A stretch of DNA of 6,693 nucleotides. Source: an uncultured bacterium (GTDB lineage Bacteria > Fidelibacterota > Marinisomatia > Marinisomatales > UBA1611). This document shows, one piece after another, positions 1 through 6,013 of the stretch; positions within the stretch are counted from its first letter, which is position 1; the number at the start of each line of letters is the position of its first letter. The position numbers were made by a program, and so were the translations under genes. Below the pieces are notes generated by a model. That model had not been told where the DNA came from. It ran no database searches and saw nothing but the letters and a program-made list of their open reading frames with translations. The stretch is taken from positions 1 through 6,693 of the forward strand of contig CALKMQ010000008.1 of NCBI GenBank assembly GCA_938092125.1. Direction: 5' to 3'.

Positions 1-1245
1 CCTAATGATCTTGCACTATTTGAAACTGATAAAATAATTCGAACTCTTTATAATATGTACCCAAATTATTTTTGGAGTCCTCGAATCACATTTGGCGGAT
101 TACTAGATGTCCCTAATGAAAATGGAGAAACGAAAGAACAAGCACCAGTTTTTGGAATTGGAATTGATTTTTTTTCAGAAAAATCTCGCCAAGTAGAGAT
201 ATGGGAACTTGAAAAATACCTGATAAGTGGCCACCTTCTAAAAAATAGAGATGATGCACTAATTAGCTCAAAATTAGCTGAACAAATAAATGTAGATATT
301 GGAAGTGCAATAACACTAATTAGTTCTACGATGGACAATGCTTTTACTACATATAATTTTAATGTAGTAGGAACATTTAATTTGAATAAAGGTCAAGCAG
401 ATAGACAAATGATACTGGTTGATATTTCTGGCGCAAGACAAGCTCTTGATATGGAAGATGCCGCTTCAGAAATATTTGGTTACCATAATTCTCTTTATTA
501 TGATGACGAGGACGCAGTAAGAATTCGAAGTGATTTCAATTTAACATATAGCGATAGTATCGCACAGATGCTTCGCAATGAAGAATCATATAATGCTCTA
601 TCTTATATGGCAGGATGGAATAAAATCAGTAACGCTGAAAAAAGAAAGCTACCAAAACAAAGAACAGATGCATTATCTGACAATCAGATGTATGACAATA
701 TTAATGAGTGGGAGGATTTATCTGTAGAAGACCCAGCTATCTTTACCCCCAAAATGATTGCTCTAAGAGATAGTAGTCAACTAGCAAGTATGGTTGATTT
801 TAGTAATGTAGCGATGAGCGTCATGGCAGCAATATTTTTGGTTATTGTTATGGTTGTTTTATGGAATATGGGATTGATGAATGGTTTACGACGCTACGGT
901 GAATTTGGGCTTCGCCTTGCAATAGGAGAGTCTAAGGGGCAAGTATACCGATCAATGATAATTGAAGCAGTACTTATTGGATTTGTAGGAACATTATTAG
1001 GAACACTTTTAGGAGTATCTCTTACTTATTACGTGCAAGAGTTTGGCATAGATTATTCAGAGGCTATAAATCAAATGTCAAGTGAAATGGTATTACCTAA
1101 TGTTTTCTATGCTAAAGTAACATCAGAATTGTATTATATAGGGTTTATCCCTGGCGTTTTAGCAACAGGACTAGGAACAATGCTTGCTGGTCTTGCTATT
1201 TATAAGCGTGAAATGTCACAATTATTTAAGGAGCTTGAAGCATGA
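1..1245 (+). CDS. ABC transporter permease, FtsX/MacB (LolC/E-like) family, C-terminal part
   Basis: The frame is open from the first base of the window, so this is the C-terminal 414 codons of a longer gene. The first in-frame ATG, at 55, is probably internal. The first ~265 residues are soluble and look like the periplasmic core domain of MacB/LolC-type permeases. An FtsX-like membrane domain follows. A first helix lies near codons 270-290 (AAIFLVIVMVVLW), then the family's cytoplasmic coupling segment (RRYGEFGLRLAIGESKGQVY). A second helix, rich in G and L, lies near codons 318-345, and a third near 378-402 ends in a short cytoplasmic tail. The missing N-terminus should carry the first transmembrane helix. 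Such permeases work with a separate ATPase to move lipoproteins, lipids or peptides out of the inner membrane; the substrate here is unknown. The gene overlaps the LolA-like gene by 4 bases, which suggests a shared envelope task. The family call is firm; LolC versus MacB is open. Confidence 0.88.
   Translation, partial: PNDLALFETDKIIRTLYNMYPNYFWSPRITFGGLLDVPNENGETKEQAPVFGIGIDFFSEKSRQVEIWELEKYLISGHLLKNRDDALISSKLAEQINVDIGSAITLISSTMDNAFTTYNFNVVGTFNLNKGQADRQMILVDISGARQALDMEDAASEIFGYHNSLYYDDEDAVRIRSDFNLTYSDSIAQMLRNEESYNALSYMAGWNKISNAEKRKLPKQRTDALSDNQMYDNINEWEDLSVEDPAIFTPKMIALRDSSQLASMVDFSNVAMSVMAAIFLVIVMVVLWNMGLMNGLRRYGEFGLRLAIGESKGQVYRSMIIEAVLIGFVGTLLGTLLGVSLTYYVQEFGIDYSEAINQMSSEMVLPNVFYAKVTSELYYIGFIPGVLATGLGTMLAGLAIYKREMSQLFKELEA
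1228..1233 (+). promoter_or_regulatory. Shine-Dalgarno site for the LolA-like gene
   Basis: AAGGAG lies 8 nt before the ATG at 1242, inside the last codons of the permease gene. It supports that start and shows that this organism uses Shine-Dalgarno pairing on ordinary genes. Confidence 0.7.
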
Positions 1246-1985
1246 AAAATTGTTTGATTTTATTTTTTCTTTCCTATTCTTTTTTATTCACTCAATCTGA
1301 TCAAATGAGTGCAGATGATATATTGAAAGCAATGGATAAAAACCTCAATGCAAATTCTAGGATAATGACTAGTAAAATGGTTGTTAAAGGAAGGCGAAAT
1401 AATAGAACAATTGAATCAAAAAATTGGGTGGTTGGCACTGAACTCGCATTCACGGAATATCTATCTCCGCCAAGAGAAGCCGGAACAAAAATGTTAAAAA
1501 TAGGAGAAAAGTTGTACACCTATTCTCCTCAAACTGACCGAGTTATCCAGATTTCTGGCCATATGCTCAGACAATCAGTAATGGGCTCTGATATGTCATA
1601 TAATGACATGATGGAAGACCGCCCAATGGAAGAACTTTATAGCGCGACTATAGAAGGATTGGCCATTTTAGATGGTAGAGAACACTGGGTTATGGTATTA
1701 AATGCAAAAGTAAAAGGGCTATCTTATCCAGAAAGAAGATCTTGGGTTGATAAAGAATATCTATTACCAAAAAAAGAAGAACTATATGCTAAGAGTGGGA
1801 AACTTCTTAAAACTGCATCGCTTGAGGGTATTAAAAAGATAGATGGACGGTGGTTCCCTTCAAAATTTGTATACAAGGACGAATTAAAAAGAAATAGTAA
1901 AGGGACAGAATGGATAATAGATAATATCCAATTTAATAAAAAAATTCCTGATTCTAGATTTTCAAAAGCCCTACTTCGAAAGTAA
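1242..1985 (+). CDS. LolA-like outer membrane lipoprotein-sorting family protein
   Basis: This 247-residue protein has an N-terminal signal peptide: a short charged start, a hydrophobic core at residues 5-17, and likely cleavage around FTQS (16-19). There is no lipobox cysteine, because the only early Cys is residue 4. It is therefore probably a soluble periplasmic protein. The body matches the LolA-like family usually annotated as 'outer membrane lipoprotein-sorting protein' (PF17131 type). Its hallmarks are SPPREAGTKMLKIG at 75-88, a YSPQTDRV segment at 94-101, and GSDMSYNDMM at 115-124. The family fold is an open beta half-barrel that carries acyl chains. The gene starts inside the permease stop (ATGA) behind an AAGGAG site, so translation is probably coupled. 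Inferred role: periplasmic partner that accepts or carries lipid-like cargo for the transporter. It is not orthologous to classical LolA by sequence style, so I give no gene symbol. The 3' end overlaps the opposing methyltransferase gene by 15 bp. Confidence 0.85.
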   Translation: MKNCLILFFLSYSFLFTQSDQMSADDILKAMDKNLNANSRIMTSKMVVKGRRNNRTIESKNWVVGTELAFTEYLSPPREAGTKMLKIGEKLYTYSPQTDRVIQISGHMLRQSVMGSDMSYNDMMEDRPMEELYSATIEGLAILDGREHWVMVLNAKVKGLSYPERRSWVDKEYLLPKKEELYAKSGKLLKTASLEGIKKIDGRWFPSKFVYKDELKRNSKGTEWIIDNIQFNKKIPDSRFSKALLRK

Positions 1986-3377
1986 CATAACCATCTCAAT
2001 ATGCGGGGTATGTGGAAACATATCTACCATGACTGCGTTTTTAATGTTATATCCGTTATCGGAAAGTATTTGGACATCTCTTGCTTGAGTTGTTGGATTA
2101 CAAGAAACATAAATGATTTTATCAGCTTTTAATTTATGTAAATAACCAGACATATCTGGATGCATCCCTGCGCGAGGCGGGTCAACTATAATAATATCTG
2201 GTTTAGGAACCCTCTTTGGTAGCTGCCTAGACTTAAAAAAAGTATCTAAATTGGCCTTTAAAAAGTAAGCGTTATCAATTCCATTAATAACAGAATTTTT
2301 TTCTGCGTTCTCAAGAGAAGATCTAATTACTTCAAACCCATAAACTTCTTTCACATGCCCCGCTAGATATAATGCAATGCTGCCGGTTCCGCAATAAAGG
2401 TCATAAACAATCTCATCCCCTTTAAGATCGGCTGCTTTTTTAATTTCCTCATAAAGAACTTCACCTTGATACGAATTAGTCTGGAAAAATGAATTGGCTG
2501 ATATTTCAAATTTTAATTCTCCAATTTTTTCTTCAATATATTGATTACCATAAATTAAATTTTCGAATTCACCGTATGCTACATCTGCTTTGCGAGTATT
2601 AACATTATTAACCATGGACGTTATTTCTGGAACATCTTTCAGCAATGTATCAATCAATGGGGATAATTTATTTATATCGTCATATGCAGTAACTATATTT
2701 ACCATTAACTGATCGGTTTTGACTCCAAACCTCAACATTAAATACCTAAGAAAGCCCACATTTGTTTTTGGGTCATATGGTTTTAATTCTCGATTGTTAA
2801 GGCATACGTCTTTGGCAATAGAAAGTATTTTATTCCCTAATTCTGGCTGAATATGACATTCATCAACATCTAAAATTTTATCATACCTGCCCGGTATGTG
2901 CAGACCTAAAGCAAATGAACTATCTACACCCTCAGGTTCAGATTCAAGAATCCATCGATGAGGAGAAAACGTAAATTCCATTTTATTCCGGTAATTATAG
3001 ATTTGTTTAGCCCCCTTAATATCATCTAATTTAAAATCTGAAAATCCACCTAAACGCTGAAAGGCATCCTCCACTTGTTTCTCTTTCTCTTTCAACTGTT
3101 GCTCATAAGAAAGGCTCTGAAGCTTGCTACAAATCCAATAGTGACTGCACTTTGATTCAGCTACAAAAGGAGAATCATCAATGATTTTTGTAACCCTTGC
3201 CTCAGCAAAACCCTTTTTCTTTTTATAAATAAAAGCATTAACACGTTGACCTGGGATTCCATTTTTAACAAAAACAACGAAATCATCTATTTTTGCTAAT
3301 CCCATCCCACCAAATGCTAGAGATTCAACTTTCAACTCTATCTCTGATCCTTTTTTAATTAATACTGGCTCACTCAT
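1971..3377 (-). CDS. rlmD: 23S rRNA (uracil-5-)-methyltransferase, RlmD/RumA (TrmA) family
   Basis: This 468-residue SAM-dependent RNA m5U methyltransferase has the full domain order. An N-terminal TRAM RNA-binding domain (about 1-65) is followed by a cysteine-containing segment (77-95), a central RNA-binding region, and a C-terminal Rossmann methylase domain. Visible motifs are SFFQTN (296-301), the SAM loop DLYCGTGSIAL (326-336), DPPRAG (399-404), SCNP (425-428) with nucleophile Cys426, and FPHTPHIE (454-461) with the likely catalytic base Glu461. Length fits the family. The Fe-S motif is unusual: Cys77, Cys83 and Cys174 are present, but the GGC that normally follows the second cysteine is shortened to a single Ser, so one ligand is missing. 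The ATG at 3377 has AAAGG 7 nt upstream and lies 45 nt after the mutase gene, which suggests co-transcription. RlmD (U1939 of 23S) is the likeliest role, but RlmC- or RlmCD-like specificity cannot be excluded from sequence alone. Confidence 0.88.
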   Translation of the reverse strand: MSEPVLIKKGSEIELKVESLAFGGMGLAKIDDFVVFVKNGIPGQRVNAFIYKKKKGFAEARVTKIIDDSPFVAESKCSHYWICSKLQSLSYEQQLKEKEKQVEDAFQRLGGFSDFKLDDIKGAKQIYNYRNKMEFTFSPHRWILESEPEGVDSSFALGLHIPGRYDKILDVDECHIQPELGNKILSIAKDVCLNNRELKPYDPKTNVGFLRYLMLRFGVKTDQLMVNIVTAYDDINKLSPLIDTLLKDVPEITSMVNNVNTRKADVAYGEFENLIYGNQYIEEKIGELKFEISANSFFQTNSYQGEVLYEEIKKAADLKGDEIVYDLYCGTGSIALYLAGHVKEVYGFEVIRSSLENAEKNSVINGIDNAYFLKANLDTFFKSRQLPKRVPKPDIIIVDPPRAGMHPDMSGYLHKLKADKIIYVSCNPTTQARDVQILSDNGYNIKNAVMVDMFPHTPHIEMVMLLSK

Positions 3378-3422
3378 TTTTTAACCTTTAATTTACTTGC
3401 TATATACAACTAAAATTAGTCT

Positions 3423-4766
3423 CTAAATCAAACTCTTAATTTGCAAGACAAGTTCTTCAGCTTCTTTTTTTATTGGCGCTTCAGCATATATCCTTACAAT
3501 AGGCTCGGTATTTGAAGCTCTCAAGTGAACCCATTTTTCTTGCCACGTAATTTTTAATCCGTCAATTGTATTTTTTTTACCCTCTTTAAAATAATTATTT
3601 ACTTTTGATAAAAAGTCATCAATCTTAATACCATCAACATTTACTTTATCTTTCACTATTTCGAATTGAGGTAGTGAATTATATATTTCACTAAGCGGAT
3701 AGGTAGACTGAGCAACTCGGTTCAAAACCATTGTCACTGCTACTAACGAATCTCTACCTAGATGACATTCTCTTAAGATTACGCCGCCATTACCTTCGCC
3801 TCCTAAGTTTGAATCTAATTTATTCATTTTGTTAACAACATTAATCTCACCGACTGCAGATCTTTCAACTTTACAATTATTCTTTAAAGCGAGCTTATCT
3901 AATGCTATGGAAGTAGAAAGATTTGATACAAAAATATCACTTTCAACTCCAAGGGTATTGATATAGCCATCTACAGAAAGGACCAGAGTATATTCCTCTC
4001 CTAACGGGCGACCTTTTTCATCTACAACAGCCAACCTGTCTGCATCTGGATCAACCGCAAAACCAAGGTCAGCGTTATTCTCTAATACTTGTTTTGAAAG
4101 TTCACTTAAATTGACAGGCAAAGGCTCCGTTCCTCTTCTAAAAACGCCACTTGGTTCGCAATCTAGCTTCACTACTTCACAACCCAATAAGTTTAACATT
4201 TCTGGAAGCGCATTAGCCCCTGCACCATTAACGGCATCAATTACAACTTTGAATTTTCTGCCTCTGATAGTATCTAGATTAATGCATTTTAATTCAGAGC
4301 ATTTAATCGTATGCTTATAAATTGCGTTCTTTTCTTCCCATAACATTCCTCTTTCCTCTGAATATTTTCTAATAGAAGAAACATTATCAGCTAGATAAAA
4401 TAATTTTTCACAATCTTCTTGGTGAAAAAATGTACTATCACTTCTTAAAAACTTTATCCCATTCCACTCAATAGGATTGTGGCTAGCAGTAATAATAAAC
4501 CCTCCTACTGCCTCGCTAGTATGAACCATAAATTGAACGGTAGGAGTGGGGACAATGCCACAATAAATAACTGTCCGACCAAGCCTAACTAATTCATCAA
4601 TCATAATTTCAGTAATCTCTTCACCAGAAGGTCTACTATCTCTACCTGCATAAATAACACCAGGATCAAGAAAATCATGAAGGGCGTTTGCATATTTGGT
4701 AATTTCTTCATTCTTTAGGTCTTCATTTACAAGACCTCTTATTCCAGATATACTTCGAATTAACAT
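3423..4766 (-). CDS. glmM: Phosphoglucosamine mutase / phosphomannomutase family (GlmM-like)
   Basis: This 447-residue protein belongs to the alpha-D-phosphohexomutase superfamily and keeps all four signature regions. These are the active-site serine loop TASHNP (93-98, phosphoserine Ser95), the metal-binding loop DPDADR (239-244), the sugar-specificity loop GGEGNGG (322-328) and the phosphate-binding RASNTEP (416-422). The opening SISGIRG and the GGEGNGG loop resemble the 'archaeal-type' phosphoglucosamine mutases also found in several FCB bacteria, not the Proteobacterial GTDGIRG form. The expected reaction is glucosamine-6-phosphate to glucosamine-1-phosphate, feeding UDP-GlcNAc for peptidoglycan and lipid A. 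Phosphomannomutase/phosphoglucomutase activity is the main alternative. The ATG at 4766 is supported by AGGAA 6 nt upstream. The gene starts after the rpsU terminator and so should have its own promoter in the AT-rich 4767-4831 stretch, where I could not pick out a clear one. Confidence 0.87.
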   Translation of the reverse strand: MLIRSISGIRGLVNEDLKNEEITKYANALHDFLDPGVIYAGRDSRPSGEEITEIMIDELVRLGRTVIYCGIVPTPTVQFMVHTSEAVGGFIITASHNPIEWNGIKFLRSDSTFFHQEDCEKLFYLADNVSSIRKYSEERGMLWEEKNAIYKHTIKCSELKCINLDTIRGRKFKVVIDAVNGAGANALPEMLNLLGCEVVKLDCEPSGVFRRGTEPLPVNLSELSKQVLENNADLGFAVDPDADRLAVVDEKGRPLGEEYTLVLSVDGYINTLGVESDIFVSNLSTSIALDKLALKNNCKVERSAVGEINVVNKMNKLDSNLGGEGNGGVILRECHLGRDSLVAVTMVLNRVAQSTYPLSEIYNSLPQFEIVKDKVNVDGIKIDDFLSKVNNYFKEGKKNTIDGLKITWQEKWVHLRASNTEPIVRIYAEAPIKKEAEELVLQIKSLI

Positions 4767-4831
4767 AGTTGATTCCTATAAATAAAATTTTAATTTTTAA
4801 AAGATAGAAGATTAACGCTAACTATTTCCAT

Positions 4832-4860
4832 AAAAAAAGGGCCCAAAAAAACGAGCCCTT
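4832..4860 (-). terminator. Intrinsic terminator downstream of rpsU
   Basis: Read on the minus strand, AAGGGCUC pairs with GGGCCCUU to give an 8-bp stem (one U-G wobble) around an 8-nt, U-rich loop. The stem is followed directly by seven U. It lies 32 nt after the rpsU stop, in the 126-nt gap before the glmM-like gene. Only the minus strand has a U tract after the stem, so it acts on transcripts coming from rpsU. Confidence 0.88.
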
Positions 4861-4892
4861 AATAATCTAATAACTAATATGAGTTATTGTAT

Positions 4893-5153
4893 TTAGCGAC
4901 TACGACGTGTATCCGTTGTGCGCTTTTTTCTACGTCTAGCACCTCTTGGATTATTCCTCAACGCCTCAATTCTGGCATTCCTAGCCATTCTGCGAGTAGC
5001 TTTTTTTCTAGCTTCTCTATTCTCATCACTAGGTTTTATATAAAATGCTCTTCCACGAAGCTCCCTTAGGATTCCCGCTCTTTCCCATTTCTTTTTAAAA
5101 CGTCTTAAAGCTCTTTCAAGAGGTTCTTTATCTCTAACTTGTATTTCTACCAC
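4893..5153 (-). CDS. rpsU: 30S ribosomal protein bS21
   Basis: This small, very basic protein matches bS21, which sits on the 30S platform beside the 3' end of 16S rRNA and helps initiation. The core EPLERALRRFKKKWERAG (10-27) followed by a RAFYIKPS segment (35-42) is the family signature. I place the start at the GTG at 5151-5153, giving 86 residues beginning MVEIQVRD. A GTG three codons upstream (5160-5162) lies inside the Shine-Dalgarno sequence and cannot be the start. With the later GTG, the N-terminus lines up without gaps with other bS21 proteins, and the Shine-Dalgarno spacing is a normal 8 nt. After the usual ~65-70 residues there is an Arg/Lys-rich tail (about 67-86). The gene has a candidate promoter upstream and a terminator downstream, so it may be transcribed alone. 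Confidence 0.93.
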   Translation of the reverse strand: MVEIQVRDKEPLERALRRFKKKWERAGILRELRGRAFYIKPSDENREARKKATRRMARNARIEALRNNPRGARRRKKRTTDTRRSR

Positions 5154-5158
5154 TTTTT

Positions 5159-5167
5159 TCACCTCCT
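5159..5167 (-). promoter_or_regulatory. Very strong Shine-Dalgarno site that fixes the rpsU start
   Basis: On the minus strand, AGGAGGTGA is a 9-nt perfect complement to the standard 16S anti-Shine-Dalgarno tail. It is the longest match at any gene start in the window. The AGGAGG core ends 8 nt before the GTG at 5153, and the site contains the upstream GTG (5160-5162), which rules that codon out as the start. Confidence 0.9.
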
Positions 5168-5201
5168 AAAGTGTAAGTGTGGCATATTAAATTTGCTGGC
5201 A

Positions 5202-5230
5202 ATCTTAATTGTGTATGATCACATAATCAA
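5202..5230 (-). promoter_or_regulatory. Candidate promoter for rpsU
   Basis: On the minus strand, TTGATT (5225-5230) and TAAGAT (5202-5207) are separated by 17 nt. Each matches 4 of 6 bases of the sigma-70 consensus. The site starts just after the rsmA stop. An alternative -10, TAATAT at 5184-5189, has no good -35 partner. The match is weak in AT-rich DNA, but a promoter here fits the dedicated terminator after rpsU. Confidence 0.35.
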
Positions 5231-5233
5231 GCA

Positions 5234-5998
5234 TTAAACTAACATTACAAATTCTTCTATGGATAAGGTCTCCGGCCTCCTAGAAAAATTAATTTTCTCT
5301 TTTACATTCTCTGAGACATCCCAGCCTTTAAGCGAATTTTTTAACATTTTTCTTCTTTGGTTAAAAGCCATTCTAACAACATTATTAAATTTTACATATT
5401 TTTCATCCTCTACTAATGCAATTTTTTTCTTCGTGAACCTAATAAATGCCGAATTTACTTTTGGCCTAGGAATGAAGACTGTTGGTGGAATAGAGAAACA
5501 GTATTCAACATCTAGATAAGCACCAACGACTACTGTCAATCTACCGTACTGTTTTGTAGATGCCTTTGCTACCAGTCTTTGGGCTACTTCTTTTTGAACC
5601 ATAATAAAGGCGTCTTCCCAAAAATCTAATTGTTCAATTAACCAAAAAATAATTTGTGAAGTAATATTATAAGGAATATTGCCAACAACTCGCACAGGAT
5701 TAATAATATCTAAATCATTAATATTAGTTTTTAGGATATCATCATGAATGATTTTTAATGAACTCAAGCTTTTATTATCATACAATTTATCAATTAGAAA
5801 TGGATCCACTTCCACTGATATCATATCTTTTACATCTGGTAGAAGTACCTGAGTTAATGCGCCATCTCCTGGGCCAATTTCTATAATATTATCAATACTA
5901 GCTGGTTTTATTGTATGATGTATTTTTTTTATAATATTTGGATCAACTAGAAAATTTTGGCCCCACTTTTTTCTAAATGAGTGTTTTGATTTTCCCAT
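5234..5998 (-). CDS. rsmA: 16S rRNA (adenine1518-N6/adenine1519-N6)-dimethyltransferase RsmA (KsgA)
   Basis: This 254-residue enzyme makes four SAM-dependent methylations on two adjacent adenines in helix 45 near the 3' end of 16S rRNA, a late 30S assembly checkpoint. The family motifs appear in order. They are KKWGQNFLVDPNII (10-23), the SAM-binding loop IEIGPGDG (39-46), the acidic VEVD (62-65), HDDIL (85-89), the catalytic NIPY (107-110), VQKEVAQRL (134-142), FIPRPKVNSAF (175-185) and the C-terminal FNQRRKMLKNSL (212-223). Length is normal. I choose the ATG at 5998; a TTG directly before it (5999-6001) is in frame but less likely. No Shine-Dalgarno sequence is visible: the leader ends in a T-rich run. 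With tatD ending only 15 nt upstream, translational coupling is plausible. A tatD-rsmA neighbourhood is also seen in other bacteria. Confidence 0.95.
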   Translation of the reverse strand: MGKSKHSFRKKWGQNFLVDPNIIKKIHHTIKPASIDNIIEIGPGDGALTQVLLPDVKDMISVEVDPFLIDKLYDNKSLSSLKIIHDDILKTNINDLDIINPVRVVGNIPYNITSQIIFWLIEQLDFWEDAFIMVQKEVAQRLVAKASTKQYGRLTVVVGAYLDVEYCFSIPPTVFIPRPKVNSAFIRFTKKKIALVEDEKYVKFNNVVRMAFNQRRKMLKNSLKGWDVSENVKEKINFSRRPETLSIEEFVMLV

Positions 5999-6013
5999 CA
6001 AAATAAAAACGAG

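Noticed and set aside
66..338. 90-codon minus-strand reading frame opposite the permease
   Set aside because: It is antisense to a gene with clear FtsX-family features and has no motif or ribosome binding site of its own.
2009..2022. Hairpin TATGT-GGAA-ACATA just after the LolA-like stop, as a plus-strand terminator
   Set aside because: The stem is only 5 bp, no T tract follows, and the bases encode the conserved FPHTPHIE motif region of the rlmD-like gene, so chance is the simplest explanation.
3409..3420. Inverted repeat ACTAA/TTAGT between the glmM-like and rlmD-like genes, as a terminator
   Set aside because: The stem is short and A/T-rich with a 2-nt loop, and neither strand has a T run after it. 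The two genes are more likely co-transcribed.
4767..4831. Promoter for the glmM-like gene
   Set aside because: A promoter is expected after the terminator, but the stretch is so AT-rich that several weak -10-like hexamers occur and none has a convincing -35 partner or a Bacteroidetes-type TTTG/TAnnTTTG pair.
4887..5069. 60-codon plus-strand reading frame opposite rpsU
   Set aside because: It lies fully antisense to a clear bS21 gene and shows no family signature; it reflects the Arg-rich codons of rpsU read backwards.
5208..5224. TGTGA/TGATCA element in the rpsU promoter spacer, as a CRP-type operator
   Set aside because: Only one half-site fits; the other half does not match TCACA at the right spacing. 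TGATCA alone is too short to call.
5259..5519. 86-codon plus-strand reading frame opposite rsmA
   Set aside because: The rsmA frame carries every family motif in this stretch; the antisense frame has no recognisable domain.
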